IMG/VR virus record: IMGVR_UViG_3300001827_000042
Location: 1 to 22,367 of that record
Source: a virus
Reading direction: 5' to 3' (one strand)
DNA length: 22,367 nt
Of the stretch, positions 5,669-13,695 are shown piece by piece; positions within the stretch are counted from its first letter, which is position 1; every line of letters begins with the position of its first letter. The translations under genes were made by a program, and so were the position numbers. The notes beneath the pieces are model-generated. The model saw only the letters and a list, made by a program, of their open reading frames with translations. It had not been told where the DNA came from and did no database searches.

Positions 5669-8448
5669 TAACTCACCGTAATTGTTGCTGGGTAGGGGGG
5701 AGAAGAAGGAAAGCCACCTGAACTGACAAGAGTGTAAGTGCCGGTCGGATCAAGACTGGTTGCAAGTTTGCGATACCTGATGTCAATAAACGTCCCGGCT
5801 TCTGGCGCACAGGGTCCAACATATTCTGGCTCATCAGGGTCACGCTGAAATAATATGTATCTCAAGCCAACTTGATAGTATCTAGGCCAGTTGTTTTGAA
5901 TGTCACTTTGATTTGTAAAGCAAGCCAATTCAACCCGTGTGATTCCATTCCTGAGTGGCATACCGACTTCAGGGCATTCCAAATTTTGTGGGTCTGAACA
6001 CCCTGCGGGCTTACAAGCACTTCCAATAGTTTCAGCACTGAGTTCTGTTGAAACAACAAACCCCCGGTCTACGCCAACAACGCCTTGTGCCAGATACATG
6101 ACACTATTCACGTCAGTGGCAAGTTTGTTAACAACAACAGAGAATGAAGGTACACGGCGCAAACCTTGTTCTGTCAGATCACAATTATATCCGTAACCAG
6201 TCACAGGACATCCGGGACATCCATCAGGTGGGTTGGGTCCAGACTCACAACACGGACAAAAGTCAGGTGGATCATCACTTTGGCAATCATTGCAACCACA
6301 GTAACTAGATAAACCCCCGGATGGACAGGTAATAAAATCTGCTCTACATCGAAAAGCATCTCCGCATACGGAGTTTGTGCTGCATTTGCGTAGGAACACA
6401 CAAGAGCATTGATTACTACCACCACAAATAAAATCTTCGTCCTCTTGGAAAAACTCAGGTATGTTCACGGTATATGAACTAGCCGCATTCTGTCCGTTGT
6501 TTAGACAACATGAACTGACAGTGCCAGAAGTGTTGCAGTAGTTACCTGCCCCACCAGGTTCCGATTCCAAACAAGTGTCAAAAGGAGCATTGGTAGTGAC
6601 ATTTTGAAGATCATTAAGATCGAAGCAGGTTGCAGAACACGCCGGGTCGGGTCCAAAAGAGTTTGGGTTTTGGTCTAGGAACGGTGCATCACGGTCACCA
6701 TCCTGCCCACAACAATCACTTGTAGCCATCCCATCAAGTTCTTCACTACATCTCGTCTGGTTGGTGTAGTTTGATAAACCGAACAATGCGTTGAAAGGGT
6801 CTTGCCACTCAACACCACTGCGAATTGTGTAAGACTTACCGCCCTGGCAACCAGTCTCGTCCGTCAGCAACACTTTGTTTGTTGCGTTAATTGGATCACA
6901 GTTCTCGCATGTGTCACAATCTCTATGCCACAGTCCCTTTGCCCACTCCGACGAGACAAACAGCAGATTGTCTGCATATTCAGCATCAGGATCAGTGCAG
7001 TCTCGCGGGCAAAAGTTGATAGTTTGGCAATTTGTAGTGTCTGTCCAAAAGCGTAATGCGCAGGCCCATTCAAAGGGATTTCCGGGGAAAACAAAAGGGG
7101 AGCCCGGAAAATGGTTGACAGAACTTGGGTGTTGTGGTCCGTAGAACATGATGTTCCCGGCACAATCTTTCATCAGATCATTACGCTCAATGACTGTGCA
7201 ATCGTTACTGATCGAAAAGAATCCAGGTCCGACACAACTAGTACCACTAAGTTGACAGGGCACAACTTTGCCATTGAGATTGATCTTGAAAATGTGACCC
7301 GACAATGCAAAATTGAATGCCCTTGGGGTCATATCAGTTATTTGTGGTGGGTCGGTTCTGTAAGGGTGTGATGATGGCAAACTCGATTCAATATTGAACC
7401 TGTGGGCTAAATACCCTTCCATTCTTTCAACATCTTCTGTCTCCAACGAACCCGAAGCAACAATCAAATCTCCATACTGCCCACGGAACCTTGCTTGTTC
7501 AGTTCCAACGATACGATTGATTCTAAAGGTATCTGTGCTAGCAATGTTGTCACTACTACTCACAGAGTTGGTGCTGAAATCTGAGCCATTTAGTCTTGCT
7601 GTAACTGTGCCGCCAGACCTTTGAGCCACCACGGTATGCCAAACACCAGTGCTAAGAGATGCTTCTTGTGCGCTGTTTGCTTCTGATCCAAAGCAAGCCT
7701 TTAAGGTAGTTCCATCAAGAATAAGACCAAAGTTTGCGTCTCCCTGGTCAAAGATTCTTTTACGACCAGTGGTAGAACCAGACTCAACCCTAAAAGTGAT
7801 AGCAAACCAAGCGTCTCCCGTACCGACATTCAACTCACTGATGTTGCCAGCACTCATGTCCTTTGGAAGAGTGTTACCACCACCGACCTGAGCAGTTGAT
7901 AGAATTGTTCCACTATCAAGTGGGTTCCGTGAATCTGCGTTTAGCATCTCTCCCGGTGCAAAACAGGTAGACGAGACTCTGTTTAGGTTGTTTGTAGTGG
8001 TGCAGGTACTAGAGTCATCCCATCGGGATATTCTTGTTGTGTCTGGGTTGTCACTTGTGCATGTTTCAGTCGTGAAAGCACCGCCACCGGCTTGCCACCA
8101 ACCGTGCATCCGTTCAATTATTTCTGATCGACTAGGATTCCAAGTAACTCCGTCTGAAACGTGCAGAACCGTTTCTAGGAATTCATCTTTTTCCATGTAG
8201 ACAGCACCGCATGCAGAGCAATCGTCTGATCCGGGTTCGGGACAATCGGTTTCCCCGGTAGAAGTGCATTCAAAACTTCTTGGATCTACCGCACCGCACC
8301 CATGGGCTGTTGATCTGTATTCATACGGATCGTCCGAACCACAGTCACAACCCAATGATTTATCGGTGCAGCGTGGTGGCAACTTAAACTCTACATAGTC
8401 GCTATCTTCTTCCCCACAACAGCATGCTTTTTGTATCAAACTTGTCAT
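5668..8448 (-). CDS. Large cysteine-rich tail protein with LamG-like module
   Basis: 926 residues. By my count it has about 57 cysteines, roughly 6 percent, which is extreme for a phage structural protein. Residues 1-85 hold eleven of them, starting with a CCC triplet. Residues about 95-365 form a LamG-like module ending in VERMEGYLAHRFNIE and LPSSHPYRTDPP, closely matching the module in the 525-residue protein. Residues about 370-840 carry most of the other cysteines, with many CxxC, CC and CxC pairs, the densest stretch around 670-770 (for example YCGCNDCQS and DFCPCCES). The C-terminal part becomes an ordinary beta-rich tail sequence (YYQVGLRYILFQRD, FIDIRYRKLA). It lies between the distal tail genes and the fibres, so it is probably a tail-tip or central fibre protein. 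The cysteines could bind metals or form disulfides after release. Start and stop overlap neighbouring genes. Confidence 0.62.
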   Translation of the reverse strand: MTSLIQKACCCGEEDSDYVEFKLPPRCTDKSLGCDCGSDDPYEYRSTAHGCGAVDPRSFECTSTGETDCPEPGSDDCSACGAVYMEKDEFLETVLHVSDGVTWNPSRSEIIERMHGWWQAGGGAFTTETCTSDNPDTTRISRWDDSSTCTTTNNLNRVSSTCFAPGEMLNADSRNPLDSGTILSTAQVGGGNTLPKDMSAGNISELNVGTGDAWFAITFRVESGSTTGRKRIFDQGDANFGLILDGTTLKACFGSEANSAQEASLSTGVWHTVVAQRSGGTVTARLNGSDFSTNSVSSSDNIASTDTFRINRIVGTEQARFRGQYGDLIVASGSLETEDVERMEGYLAHRFNIESSLPSSHPYRTDPPQITDMTPRAFNFALSGHIFKINLNGKVVPCQLSGTSCVGPGFFSISNDCTVIERNDLMKDCAGNIMFYGPQHPSSVNHFPGSPFVFPGNPFEWACALRFWTDTTNCQTINFCPRDCTDPDAEYADNLLFVSSEWAKGLWHRDCDTCENCDPINATNKVLLTDETGCQGGKSYTIRSGVEWQDPFNALFGLSNYTNQTRCSEELDGMATSDCCGQDGDRDAPFLDQNPNSFGPDPACSATCFDLNDLQNVTTNAPFDTCLESEPGGAGNYCNTSGTVSSCCLNNGQNAASSYTVNIPEFFQEDEDFICGGSNQCSCVFLRKCSTNSVCGDAFRCRADFITCPSGGLSSYCGCNDCQSDDPPDFCPCCESGPNPPDGCPGCPVTGYGYNCDLTEQGLRRVPSFSVVVNKLATDVNSVMYLAQGVVGVDRGFVVSTELSAETIGSACKPAGCSDPQNLECPEVGMPLRNGITRVELACFTNQSDIQNNWPRYYQVGLRYILFQRDPDEPEYVGPCAPEAGTFIDIRYRKLATSLDPTGTYTLVSSGGFPSSPPYPATITVS

Positions 8449-8978
8449 GTGCAGGATACGCTCACGGCGTTTTCAGCCTGAAAGAAAAAGACTTGTTCGC
8501 CATCATCGGAGATTGCAGGCCACATGATGACAATACTTCCGTCGCTGATTGGAACGATTGAGACTGTGCTTCCAGATGGGCTACCAGTACCCACTCCAAC
8601 ACCCGGACCAATCTCGGTAGAAGTGTTGTTGACTTCCATCAGGTTGTAGGCATAAACAGTTCCGCCACCTTCTTCTGCACCCCAACCAGTTTCTCTGGCT
8701 TCAAAGTCACCATCTGTCGGAGTTGCCCAGTCAACTGGATCAACATGATCAAACTCGTACTTGAATCTATTTGTTGCCAAAGCAGTGTTACCAGTGATCT
8801 CTGCAAAGAAGAACCGACCTGGAAGGATGGTCTGCCGCAGGTCAAGTTTGGTCGCGTTGCGAAGTCCGTTGATGCTGGCGTTGGAACCCTCAAACGCTGC
8901 AAGCATGGTCATCAAGCGATTCCACAACCCCGGCGTAAGTTTGCCTAGCCCATTCGAGATGGATGGATACTGTGGCAT
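8445..8978 (-). CDS. Distal tail / minor structural protein
   Basis: 177 residues from the ATG at 8978, which overlaps the upstream stop as TAATG. An in-frame ATG at 9038 would add 20 residues, but these overlap the preceding gene by 61 bases. The C-terminal region has IVPISDGSIVIMWPAISDD and then VFFFQAENAVSVSC. This pattern (hydrophobic strand with an MW pair, then FF and ENA) is one I associate with uncharacterised proteins downstream of tape measure genes. The beginning has PGLWNRLMTML, a short helix, then DLRQTILPGRFFFAEITG. It is probably part of the tail tip or adaptor; the exact role is unknown. The stop overlaps the start of the cysteine-rich tail gene by four bases. Confidence 0.5.
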   Translation of the reverse strand: MPQYPSISNGLGKLTPGLWNRLMTMLAAFEGSNASINGLRNATKLDLRQTILPGRFFFAEITGNTALATNRFKYEFDHVDPVDWATPTDGDFEARETGWGAEEGGGTVYAYNLMEVNNTSTEIGPGVGVGTGSPSGSTVSIVPISDGSIVIMWPAISDDGEQVFFFQAENAVSVSCT

Positions 8979-9835
8979 TAGAAGGGAGCAACTCCGAGAA
9001 CCGCAAACATGGATTGTTGCGGGAAGGGTTGTCTCCAAATCACAGTCTTAGCAACAGTGCTTTTGTCTGAACCTGTGCCAACTTCTTCTGTCACCACATC
9101 ACCATTTGCGTGTCGCTTGGGAACTTGTCGTTGGTGCTTGATCGGGTCGTAGGTGAATCTGTAACGCATGGTGTAGGTGTTGGAACCTTCACGCGACAGG
9201 TTTGCACCTTCAAACAGCATGAATCCGGGCGGTACACCCATGAACGAGTCTTTGTTCCGAGTGCCAGCCAAGAACCGAGCAACCGTCAACTCAAAGGATG
9301 GAAAGTAAGAAAACCTACGAGTGATTTCTGTTGATTGAGTAGTGACAAAGCGGGTTACTGGTTCACCCGCAACATCGACAGGCTTGCCACCAATGTTATC
9401 ACTATCTTTGATCGCACCATCATCAGCCTCTGCTGGCTGCTCATTATCAAATGGCCCAACACGCCAGGTGTCCAAGAACAGGACTTCGATATCAGAGTTG
9501 ATTTGATCGAACTGCCCACCAGTCTCACCCCCACCATCGTTGATGACTTGATCTGGCTTGTAGACCGCTTCTACATTCCACTGAAACGTGCCTTCGTCAG
9601 AACTGTTGACGTTGTAGGTGGTCAGATACAGACCAGGTTCATCAGGCAACTCTTGGTTGTATTCCATCCCGGTCGCAGTAAAGATGCCGGTGAAGTCAAC
9701 TGGATATGCAGGAGTTGTGCCGTCAGTCGGAAGCACTTGTTTGACGATGAAACTACGTCGCAACTCTCTGGATTCAGAAGTAACGCTCAGCGAACGCGAT
9801 TGCTCAAAAACGTCATATTCAACCTTGTCGCTCAT
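8978..9835 (-). CDS. Tail structural protein downstream of tape measure
   Basis: 285 residues, not assigned to a named family. The sequence is beta-rich with conserved-looking segments: an early SRELRRSFIVKQV strand, EITRRFSYFPSFELTVARFL, a GFMLFEGANLSREG segment, and TYTMRYRFTYDPIKHQRQVP in the last third. The last of these is typical of phage tail proteins found after the tape measure gene. A Gly/Glu-rich loop (INDGGGETGGQ) lies near residue 100. The position immediately after the tape measure gene, with an ATGA overlap, is where distal tail (Dit-like) proteins are usually encoded. A role in the tail tip is therefore inferred from position, not from a recognised domain. Confidence 0.5.
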   Translation of the reverse strand: MSDKVEYDVFEQSRSLSVTSESRELRRSFIVKQVLPTDGTTPAYPVDFTGIFTATGMEYNQELPDEPGLYLTTYNVNSSDEGTFQWNVEAVYKPDQVINDGGGETGGQFDQINSDIEVLFLDTWRVGPFDNEQPAEADDGAIKDSDNIGGKPVDVAGEPVTRFVTTQSTEITRRFSYFPSFELTVARFLAGTRNKDSFMGVPPGFMLFEGANLSREGSNTYTMRYRFTYDPIKHQRQVPKRHANGDVVTEEVGTGSDKSTVAKTVIWRQPFPQQSMFAVLGVAPF

Positions 9836-12144
9836 GTCAAAATGCTTCCCAAACCTTTGGTGTTCCTAGCGATTTCTTGAGTTGCTTTTGCAGTCTCTTC
9901 TGATGCCTTCATTGTACGCTTCTGGCTTGTTTCTGCAAACGGATCAACCTTTACTGCACCCAAGGCAGTCTGCAATGACTCGGTGAAACCCTGAGTTGGA
10001 TCTTGAACATCATCTCCCCTTGCAGTGGTTAGCAAGTCTTGTCTCAAAGCCTCACTAAATTCAGCGAACTCACCTGGAGCCAACCGACCTTGAACTCTTG
10101 CCATCTCCAGTTGATCGAAGAGGGTTACAAATTGATCCACCACTGAATTAGTCAGAGTGTCAGAATCTAGGATTGCCCTGTCGCCCTCACTACCGACTTT
10201 GAATCCAGCAAGTTCTGAAATGAAGTCCCGTTCTGACAATGTTGCGGACATATCACCTATGAAACCCTGAAGTTCAGAGAAGTCAGGTGGCTCTGCTGCT
10301 GTAAAGGCTCCTGCTTCTTTCAGCAAGTTGTCAGCGATTGCATTCCCAACGCTTTCGTCAAGGAAGCCCCCCCTTACCGCCGCACCAACGTCCTCTAACT
10401 TGCCTACAAGTTCATCAAGATTTTCTAGCGATATTTCAGCGTTGACCAAGTTTTGAACCAGGTCTTGTGCTAAGAAACCATCAAACTCTTTGCTAACCTG
10501 AGCAAGAGTCGCAGGAATCTTCATCAGTTCTTCTTGAACGTCAGGGAACTGGTTGAACAAGGTTTTGATTTCTGGATCTTTGACCAACCCACCACCTAAT
10601 TCTGGTGTACCAGTTCTACTTGGATCTTCTGGGGCATCTGGTGGTTTGAAACCTTCAAACTTATCGCGGATACGTTCAAAGTTCTTGCCCAGGTTCTCAA
10701 TGAAGTCAGTTGTTGCGTTGCCAGCACCATCAGCCACATTATCGAATGAGTCAGCAATCTGGGAGCCGAGATCATCCATCATAATTTTCATGGCTTCTGC
10801 TTCAATTTCCATCTCAAGAGCAAAAGATCCGTCGCCTACGCCAAGTGCATTGAGTCCTTCAGCAAGAACCTGCATAACTTTACTAATGCCAAAAGTGATT
10901 GCTGCAAGAATGACTCCTACAACCCGGAATGCCGACAAGAAAATATCAACCGCACCAGTGATAGAGTTGACGTTTTTCATTATGACGGCAGAAGCGTCAA
11001 GCACTCCAGCAACACCAGCAAGCATATTTTTTGCCAATGCTGCTCCTGCCTCTTCTGTGAAGCCCATTTCGCCTCTGAACTCTTTCATAAACTCAACAGT
11101 AGTTTTTAGCGAGTTCGTGATCTCCTCAAACGCACCAACAACAAACGGGGCAAAAGTTTCACCCAAAGAGTTAATCAGACCGTCAGCAGCAGAACGCAGA
11201 CGAACAAAAGCACCCTCTGTCTTAGATAGGACTTTCTCAGCGAAGTTCTTAGAGGTGCTGGCGGCATTTACTAGTTGGTCACTGAAATCAAGAATCTCGC
11301 CCGTCACTTCTCGGAGTGAACCAACAGAACGACCGGCAATCCGGTTCAGTTCTGTCATCAGTTGGTCAGCAGTCTTGCCGGACTTTGCCAGTTCGTCTAA
11401 AGCACCGATTAGACCTTGCTCCCTAATTTCAGTACCGAGTTCTGCAATAACCGCAGCAAACGCACGACCCGCACGACCAGAGACAACACCAACATTTGCA
11501 AACGCAGCAAGAACAGCAACCGTTTCTTCCAGGCTGAACCCCATGTTCTTGGCTAGTGGGCCAGCATAGGTCAGTGCTTCACCCAACTCTTGAACTGTAG
11601 TAGCCGAGATTGATGCACCCTTCGCTAGAACATCAGCCGCACGCTCTACTTCACCAACACCCAGACCAAACTGGTTCAGTGTCACACCAGCAAGACGGGC
11701 TGCTTCGTCCAACTCCAAAGTGCCAACAACCGCCAAGTCCAAAACCTTGGGCAGCATAAACATGGTTTGGCTCGTTGTTCGCCCCTGTTGAGCCAACTTC
11801 ACCATTGCTTCTGCCGCTTCTGATGCGGTAAATGCAGTAGTGATACCCATCCGCTCCGCAGTTGCTTTTAGAGCGTTGAAGTCTTTTTCCGTGCCATTTG
11901 TAAGTGCTTGGACCCTCAATAGGTTGGCTTCAAACGTAGCAAACCTCTTTGTCGCCGCCACCATACCTGCGCCAATAAGTCCAACCCCGACTGCTGCCCG
12001 CTTGCCCATCTGGACGAAACTTGCGCTCATCCGTTTGGCATCTCTCCGCATCCGTCTGAGATCACGACGAATCTTCCGCATCTTGCGTACAAAACCCGAA
12101 ACACGAGCCCCGATTTCAATATGTAGTGCTTTGATGCTCGCCAC
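9832..12144 (-). CDS. Tail tape measure protein, TP901 type
   Basis: 770 residues. A very basic N-terminal helix (KMRKIRRDLRRMRRDAKRM) is followed by the TP901-type tape measure core, about residues 60-300. Its signatures are AERMGITTAFTASEAAEAMV, LAQQGRTTSQTM, LDEAARLAGVTLNQFGLG and LGEALTYAGPLAKNMGFSLE. Around residues 360-440 lie hydrophobic stretches (DIFLSAFRVVGVILAAITFG) that may form the membrane-interacting part released during DNA injection. The remainder is helical and acidic. The protein sets tail length and serves as scaffold for the tail tube. The start is GTG at 12144, with AAGGG 7 bases before it; the next in-frame methionine is at residue 22, after the basic start. It lies directly after the tail assembly chaperone frames, the standard order in siphoviruses. 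Confidence 0.92.
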   Translation of the reverse strand: MASIKALHIEIGARVSGFVRKMRKIRRDLRRMRRDAKRMSASFVQMGKRAAVGVGLIGAGMVAATKRFATFEANLLRVQALTNGTEKDFNALKATAERMGITTAFTASEAAEAMVKLAQQGRTTSQTMFMLPKVLDLAVVGTLELDEAARLAGVTLNQFGLGVGEVERAADVLAKGASISATTVQELGEALTYAGPLAKNMGFSLEETVAVLAAFANVGVVSGRAGRAFAAVIAELGTEIREQGLIGALDELAKSGKTADQLMTELNRIAGRSVGSLREVTGEILDFSDQLVNAASTSKNFAEKVLSKTEGAFVRLRSAADGLINSLGETFAPFVVGAFEEITNSLKTTVEFMKEFRGEMGFTEEAGAALAKNMLAGVAGVLDASAVIMKNVNSITGAVDIFLSAFRVVGVILAAITFGISKVMQVLAEGLNALGVGDGSFALEMEIEAEAMKIMMDDLGSQIADSFDNVADGAGNATTDFIENLGKNFERIRDKFEGFKPPDAPEDPSRTGTPELGGGLVKDPEIKTLFNQFPDVQEELMKIPATLAQVSKEFDGFLAQDLVQNLVNAEISLENLDELVGKLEDVGAAVRGGFLDESVGNAIADNLLKEAGAFTAAEPPDFSELQGFIGDMSATLSERDFISELAGFKVGSEGDRAILDSDTLTNSVVDQFVTLFDQLEMARVQGRLAPGEFAEFSEALRQDLLTTARGDDVQDPTQGFTESLQTALGAVKVDPFAETSQKRTMKASEETAKATQEIARNTKGLGSILT

Positions 12145-12147
12145 GGT

Positions 12148-12465
12148 TTAGCCCTTAGATTTCGCCATGCTCATAAGAATCGCCTTCATCTCATCAAGCG
12201 TCTGTTCTTTCTTCGGCAACCACGGCATAAATTGCTCTGGCTTGAAAGCCGTAGAGTTCTTGGCTCTGTGGGCATTTGCGATAACAGATGTCTGGATGGC
12301 TAATCCAGCATCTACACGCTCAGGTCCGATGGGACTGATTCTGTCATAAGCCATGAACAAGGCAAGATCATGGCTGCTCATGCTTCGGATTTCAGATAGG
12401 GGTTGTCCAAGTGCCAGTGCCAACTTGAGCATGAACAGGAGTGTTGGCCTGGCTTTTATTCCCCC
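12148..12465 (-). CDS. Tail assembly chaperone, gpT-like extension made by -1 frameshift
   Basis: The open frame runs from the frameshift point near 12465 to 12148. From the first internal ATG (12432) it encodes 94 residues containing LSEIRSMSSHDLALFMAYDR, the SPIGPERVDA segment and FKPEQFMPWLP. This is the typical pattern of the T-domain of lambda-type tail assembly chaperones (S-S-x-E-L-x-x-x-x-A-Y-x-x-x-x-P-x-G, then F-M-P). No SD precedes the ATG at 12432. A -1 shift at the end of the upstream gpG-like gene joins the two frames to give a fusion of about 217 residues. In this phage class the long form bridges the short chaperone and the tape measure protein during tail assembly and is absent from the finished tail. 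Tape measure follows within four bases. Confidence 0.78.
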   Translation of the reverse strand, partial: GGIKARPTLLFMLKLALALGQPLSEIRSMSSHDLALFMAYDRISPIGPERVDAGLAIQTSVIANAHRAKNSTAFKPEQFMPWLPKKEQTLDEMKAILMSMAKSKG

Positions 12466-12800
12466 TCAAGATCCTCAATGTCTTGGCTACTGAAACCGTT
12501 GAGTTTGGAGCAAGCACCAAAGACTTTATCAACCGCAGCAGCAGACTTCCGACCCAGAGCCTCAGCATCACCATCGGTAAACAGTCGCTCACCAGCCTCA
12601 TCGCACGCACAAAGCACGACAAGACGAGCCCGGATGTTGGATAGGTTCTGCTTCTTGCCAGTGCCTACGCAACTCGCCTCAAACTTGTCACGTTCAGAGG
12701 CAGTCAACATTCGGATATAGAGTGACCCGCCCCATTCAGGGACTTCTACAACTTCTGGTTTCAGGTCAACGACATTGAGGATTGCATCTCGATCAAGCAT
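12456..12800 (-). CDS. Tail assembly chaperone, gpG-like short form
   Basis: 114 residues. It contains GGSLYIRMLTASERDKFEAS, the usual first half of phage tail assembly chaperones (strand, then a helix with T-A-x-E-R-D-x-F), followed by ARLVVLCACDEAG and FTDGDAEALGRKSAAAVDKV. It lies between the tail tube gene and the tape measure gene, as gpG does in lambda and its functional analogues in other siphoviruses. The ATG at 12800 overlaps the tail tube stop (TGATG). The gene ends LEGE-stop on a run of five G, where a -1 slip would enter the gpT-like frame. The short form is the main product expected; the protein coats and keeps soluble the tape measure during assembly. Confidence 0.75.
   Translation of the reverse strand: MLDRDAILNVVDLKPEVVEVPEWGGSLYIRMLTASERDKFEASCVGTGKKQNLSNIRARLVVLCACDEAGERLFTDGDAEALGRKSAAAVDKVFGACSKLNGFSSQDIEDLEGE
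12459..12465 (-). promoter_or_regulatory. -1 programmed frameshift site (GGGGGAA)
   Basis: On the coding strand the last codons of the gpG-like gene are GAG GGG GAA TAA. In the -1 frame a TGA lies immediately before the G run (12468-12466) and the frame is open afterwards through the gpT-like domain. The switch must therefore happen within GGG/GGA. The P-site glycine tRNA re-pairs perfectly on GGG after slipping, while the A-site codon changes from GAA to GGA. Confidence 0.68.
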
Positions 12801-13231
12801 CAGGAAGCGTCCGCATCCGTAGTAATCGCCTTGACAACCTTGAGAGTAACGCTTGCAGTTTCGGCTTCGTCCATAGCAATATTATTACTAAAACTCTGCA
12901 CAATGCAAGTACCGCTGAATGACAACGTATCTGACTCGGCAGTAAGTTGTGCAAACTCAATCACCCAGCCACTTTCCGCACCGCTCGCAACAGCCGCCTC
13001 AAGCAAAACTTGACCAGCATCGTTGTTGTCGAAGTTCAATTCCAGGGTGATTTCACCCGGATCAAACATCCCCGCAACAAAAGTGCGGGCAGAAGTCGTG
13101 CCAAGGTTGGTGGTGTCAACAGAACCTCGTTCAAAGTTAGGGCCAGAGATAGAGATTACTTCCCCGACCGTGGTTTCTGCACCAGCCGTTCCAAACTTGA
13201 AAACAGCACCATTGCCAATTCTAATACCCAT
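12800..13231 (-). CDS. Tail tube protein, second copy
   Basis: 143 residues. It is a beta-rich protein with the layout of phage major tail tube proteins: GNGAVFKFG, VGEVISISGPNFERGSVDTT, DPGEITLELNFD, and a C-terminal strand pair SVTLKVVKAIT. The 150-residue protein upstream has the same order of motifs (GNGATFTWG, IGQVMSISGPSQERNIVDVT, DSGEVTVELQMG, SVTMKVSGDVT), so the two are paralogues. It lies next to the tail assembly chaperone gene, the usual place of the main tube subunit. The ATG at 13231 has AAAGGA with about 6 bases of spacing. Which of the two forms the bulk of the tube cannot be told from sequence; the other may be a minor or capping subunit. Confidence 0.75.
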   Translation of the reverse strand: MGIRIGNGAVFKFGTAGAETTVGEVISISGPNFERGSVDTTNLGTTSARTFVAGMFDPGEITLELNFDNNDAGQVLLEAAVASGAESGWVIEFAQLTAESDTLSFSGTCIVQSFSNNIAMDEAETASVTLKVVKAITTDADAS

Positions 13232-13241
13232 CAGATTTCCT

Positions 13242-13694
13242 TTATGCGCTCAATGTTACGTCGCCGCTTACCTTCATGGTAACGGACATGGTTACAACTT
13301 CATCCACAGCGTTGTTGATGCTCAAGCCTGTGATAAAAGCAGTGAAAGTAATAGTGTCGGTTGCAGCGAGAACGATTGTCGCCGACCGGGAAGTACCAGC
13401 GATCATGTCGTCCAGAAGTTCTTCATGCTTCTCATCGTTCCCAGAACCACCACCATCACTAAGACCCATTTGGAGTTCAACTGTGACTTCGCCCGAATCT
13501 ACGAAACCACCAAGGAATGAACGAGTTGGGGTGGCTTGAGTTTGCCCACCACTTACATTGTGGGTTTGGGTGCTACCCAAGGTGGTCACATCAACAATAT
13601 TTCGCTCTTGCGATGGGCCACTGATGGACATCACTTGTCCAATCTGATTTGACCCCCAAGTGAAGGTGGCTCCATTGCCAAGTGTTGCTGTCAT
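13242..13694 (-). CDS. Tail tube protein, first copy (paralogue)
   Basis: 150 residues. It shares the fold pattern of the following 143-residue protein from the N-terminal GNGATFTWG strand to the C-terminal VDEVVTMSVTMKVSGDVTL strand. It differs by an insertion of about ten residues around NVSGGQTQATPTR and by a glycine-rich loop (SDGGGSGNDEKHEE). The ATG at 13694 follows the tail terminator-like gene by one base, and the two tube genes are ten bases apart. The order (terminator, tube, tube, chaperone, tape measure) is that of a long non-contractile tail. The divergence of the two copies suggests an old duplication with different jobs, for instance main tube and a minor ring or immunoglobulin-like decoration function, but this is only inference. 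Confidence 0.72.
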   Translation of the reverse strand: MTATLGNGATFTWGSNQIGQVMSISGPSQERNIVDVTTLGSTQTHNVSGGQTQATPTRSFLGGFVDSGEVTVELQMGLSDGGGSGNDEKHEELLDDMIAGTSRSATIVLAATDTITFTAFITGLSINNAVDEVVTMSVTMKVSGDVTLSA

Positions 13695-13695
13695 A

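Noticed and set aside
8979-9038. Longer start at 9038 for the gene ending at 8445
   Set aside because: It adds a 61-base overlap with the preceding gene; ATG at 8978 gives the TAATG overlap used throughout this operon.
10553-11569. 338-codon plus-strand open frame
   Set aside because: It lies wholly opposite the tape measure gene, has no protein-like motif pattern, and is rich in Ser/Ala/Pro as expected from the complement of a helical coding sequence.
12392-12622. Minus-strand open frame of 76 codons overlapping both chaperone frames
   Set aside because: It is the third frame at this place. The -1 shift from the gpG-like gene leads to the 12465-12148 frame, which carries the gpT motifs, not to this one.
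13023-13520. 165-codon plus-strand open frame across the two tail tube genes
   Set aside because: It covers the antisense of two well-supported genes and shows no recognisable domain.
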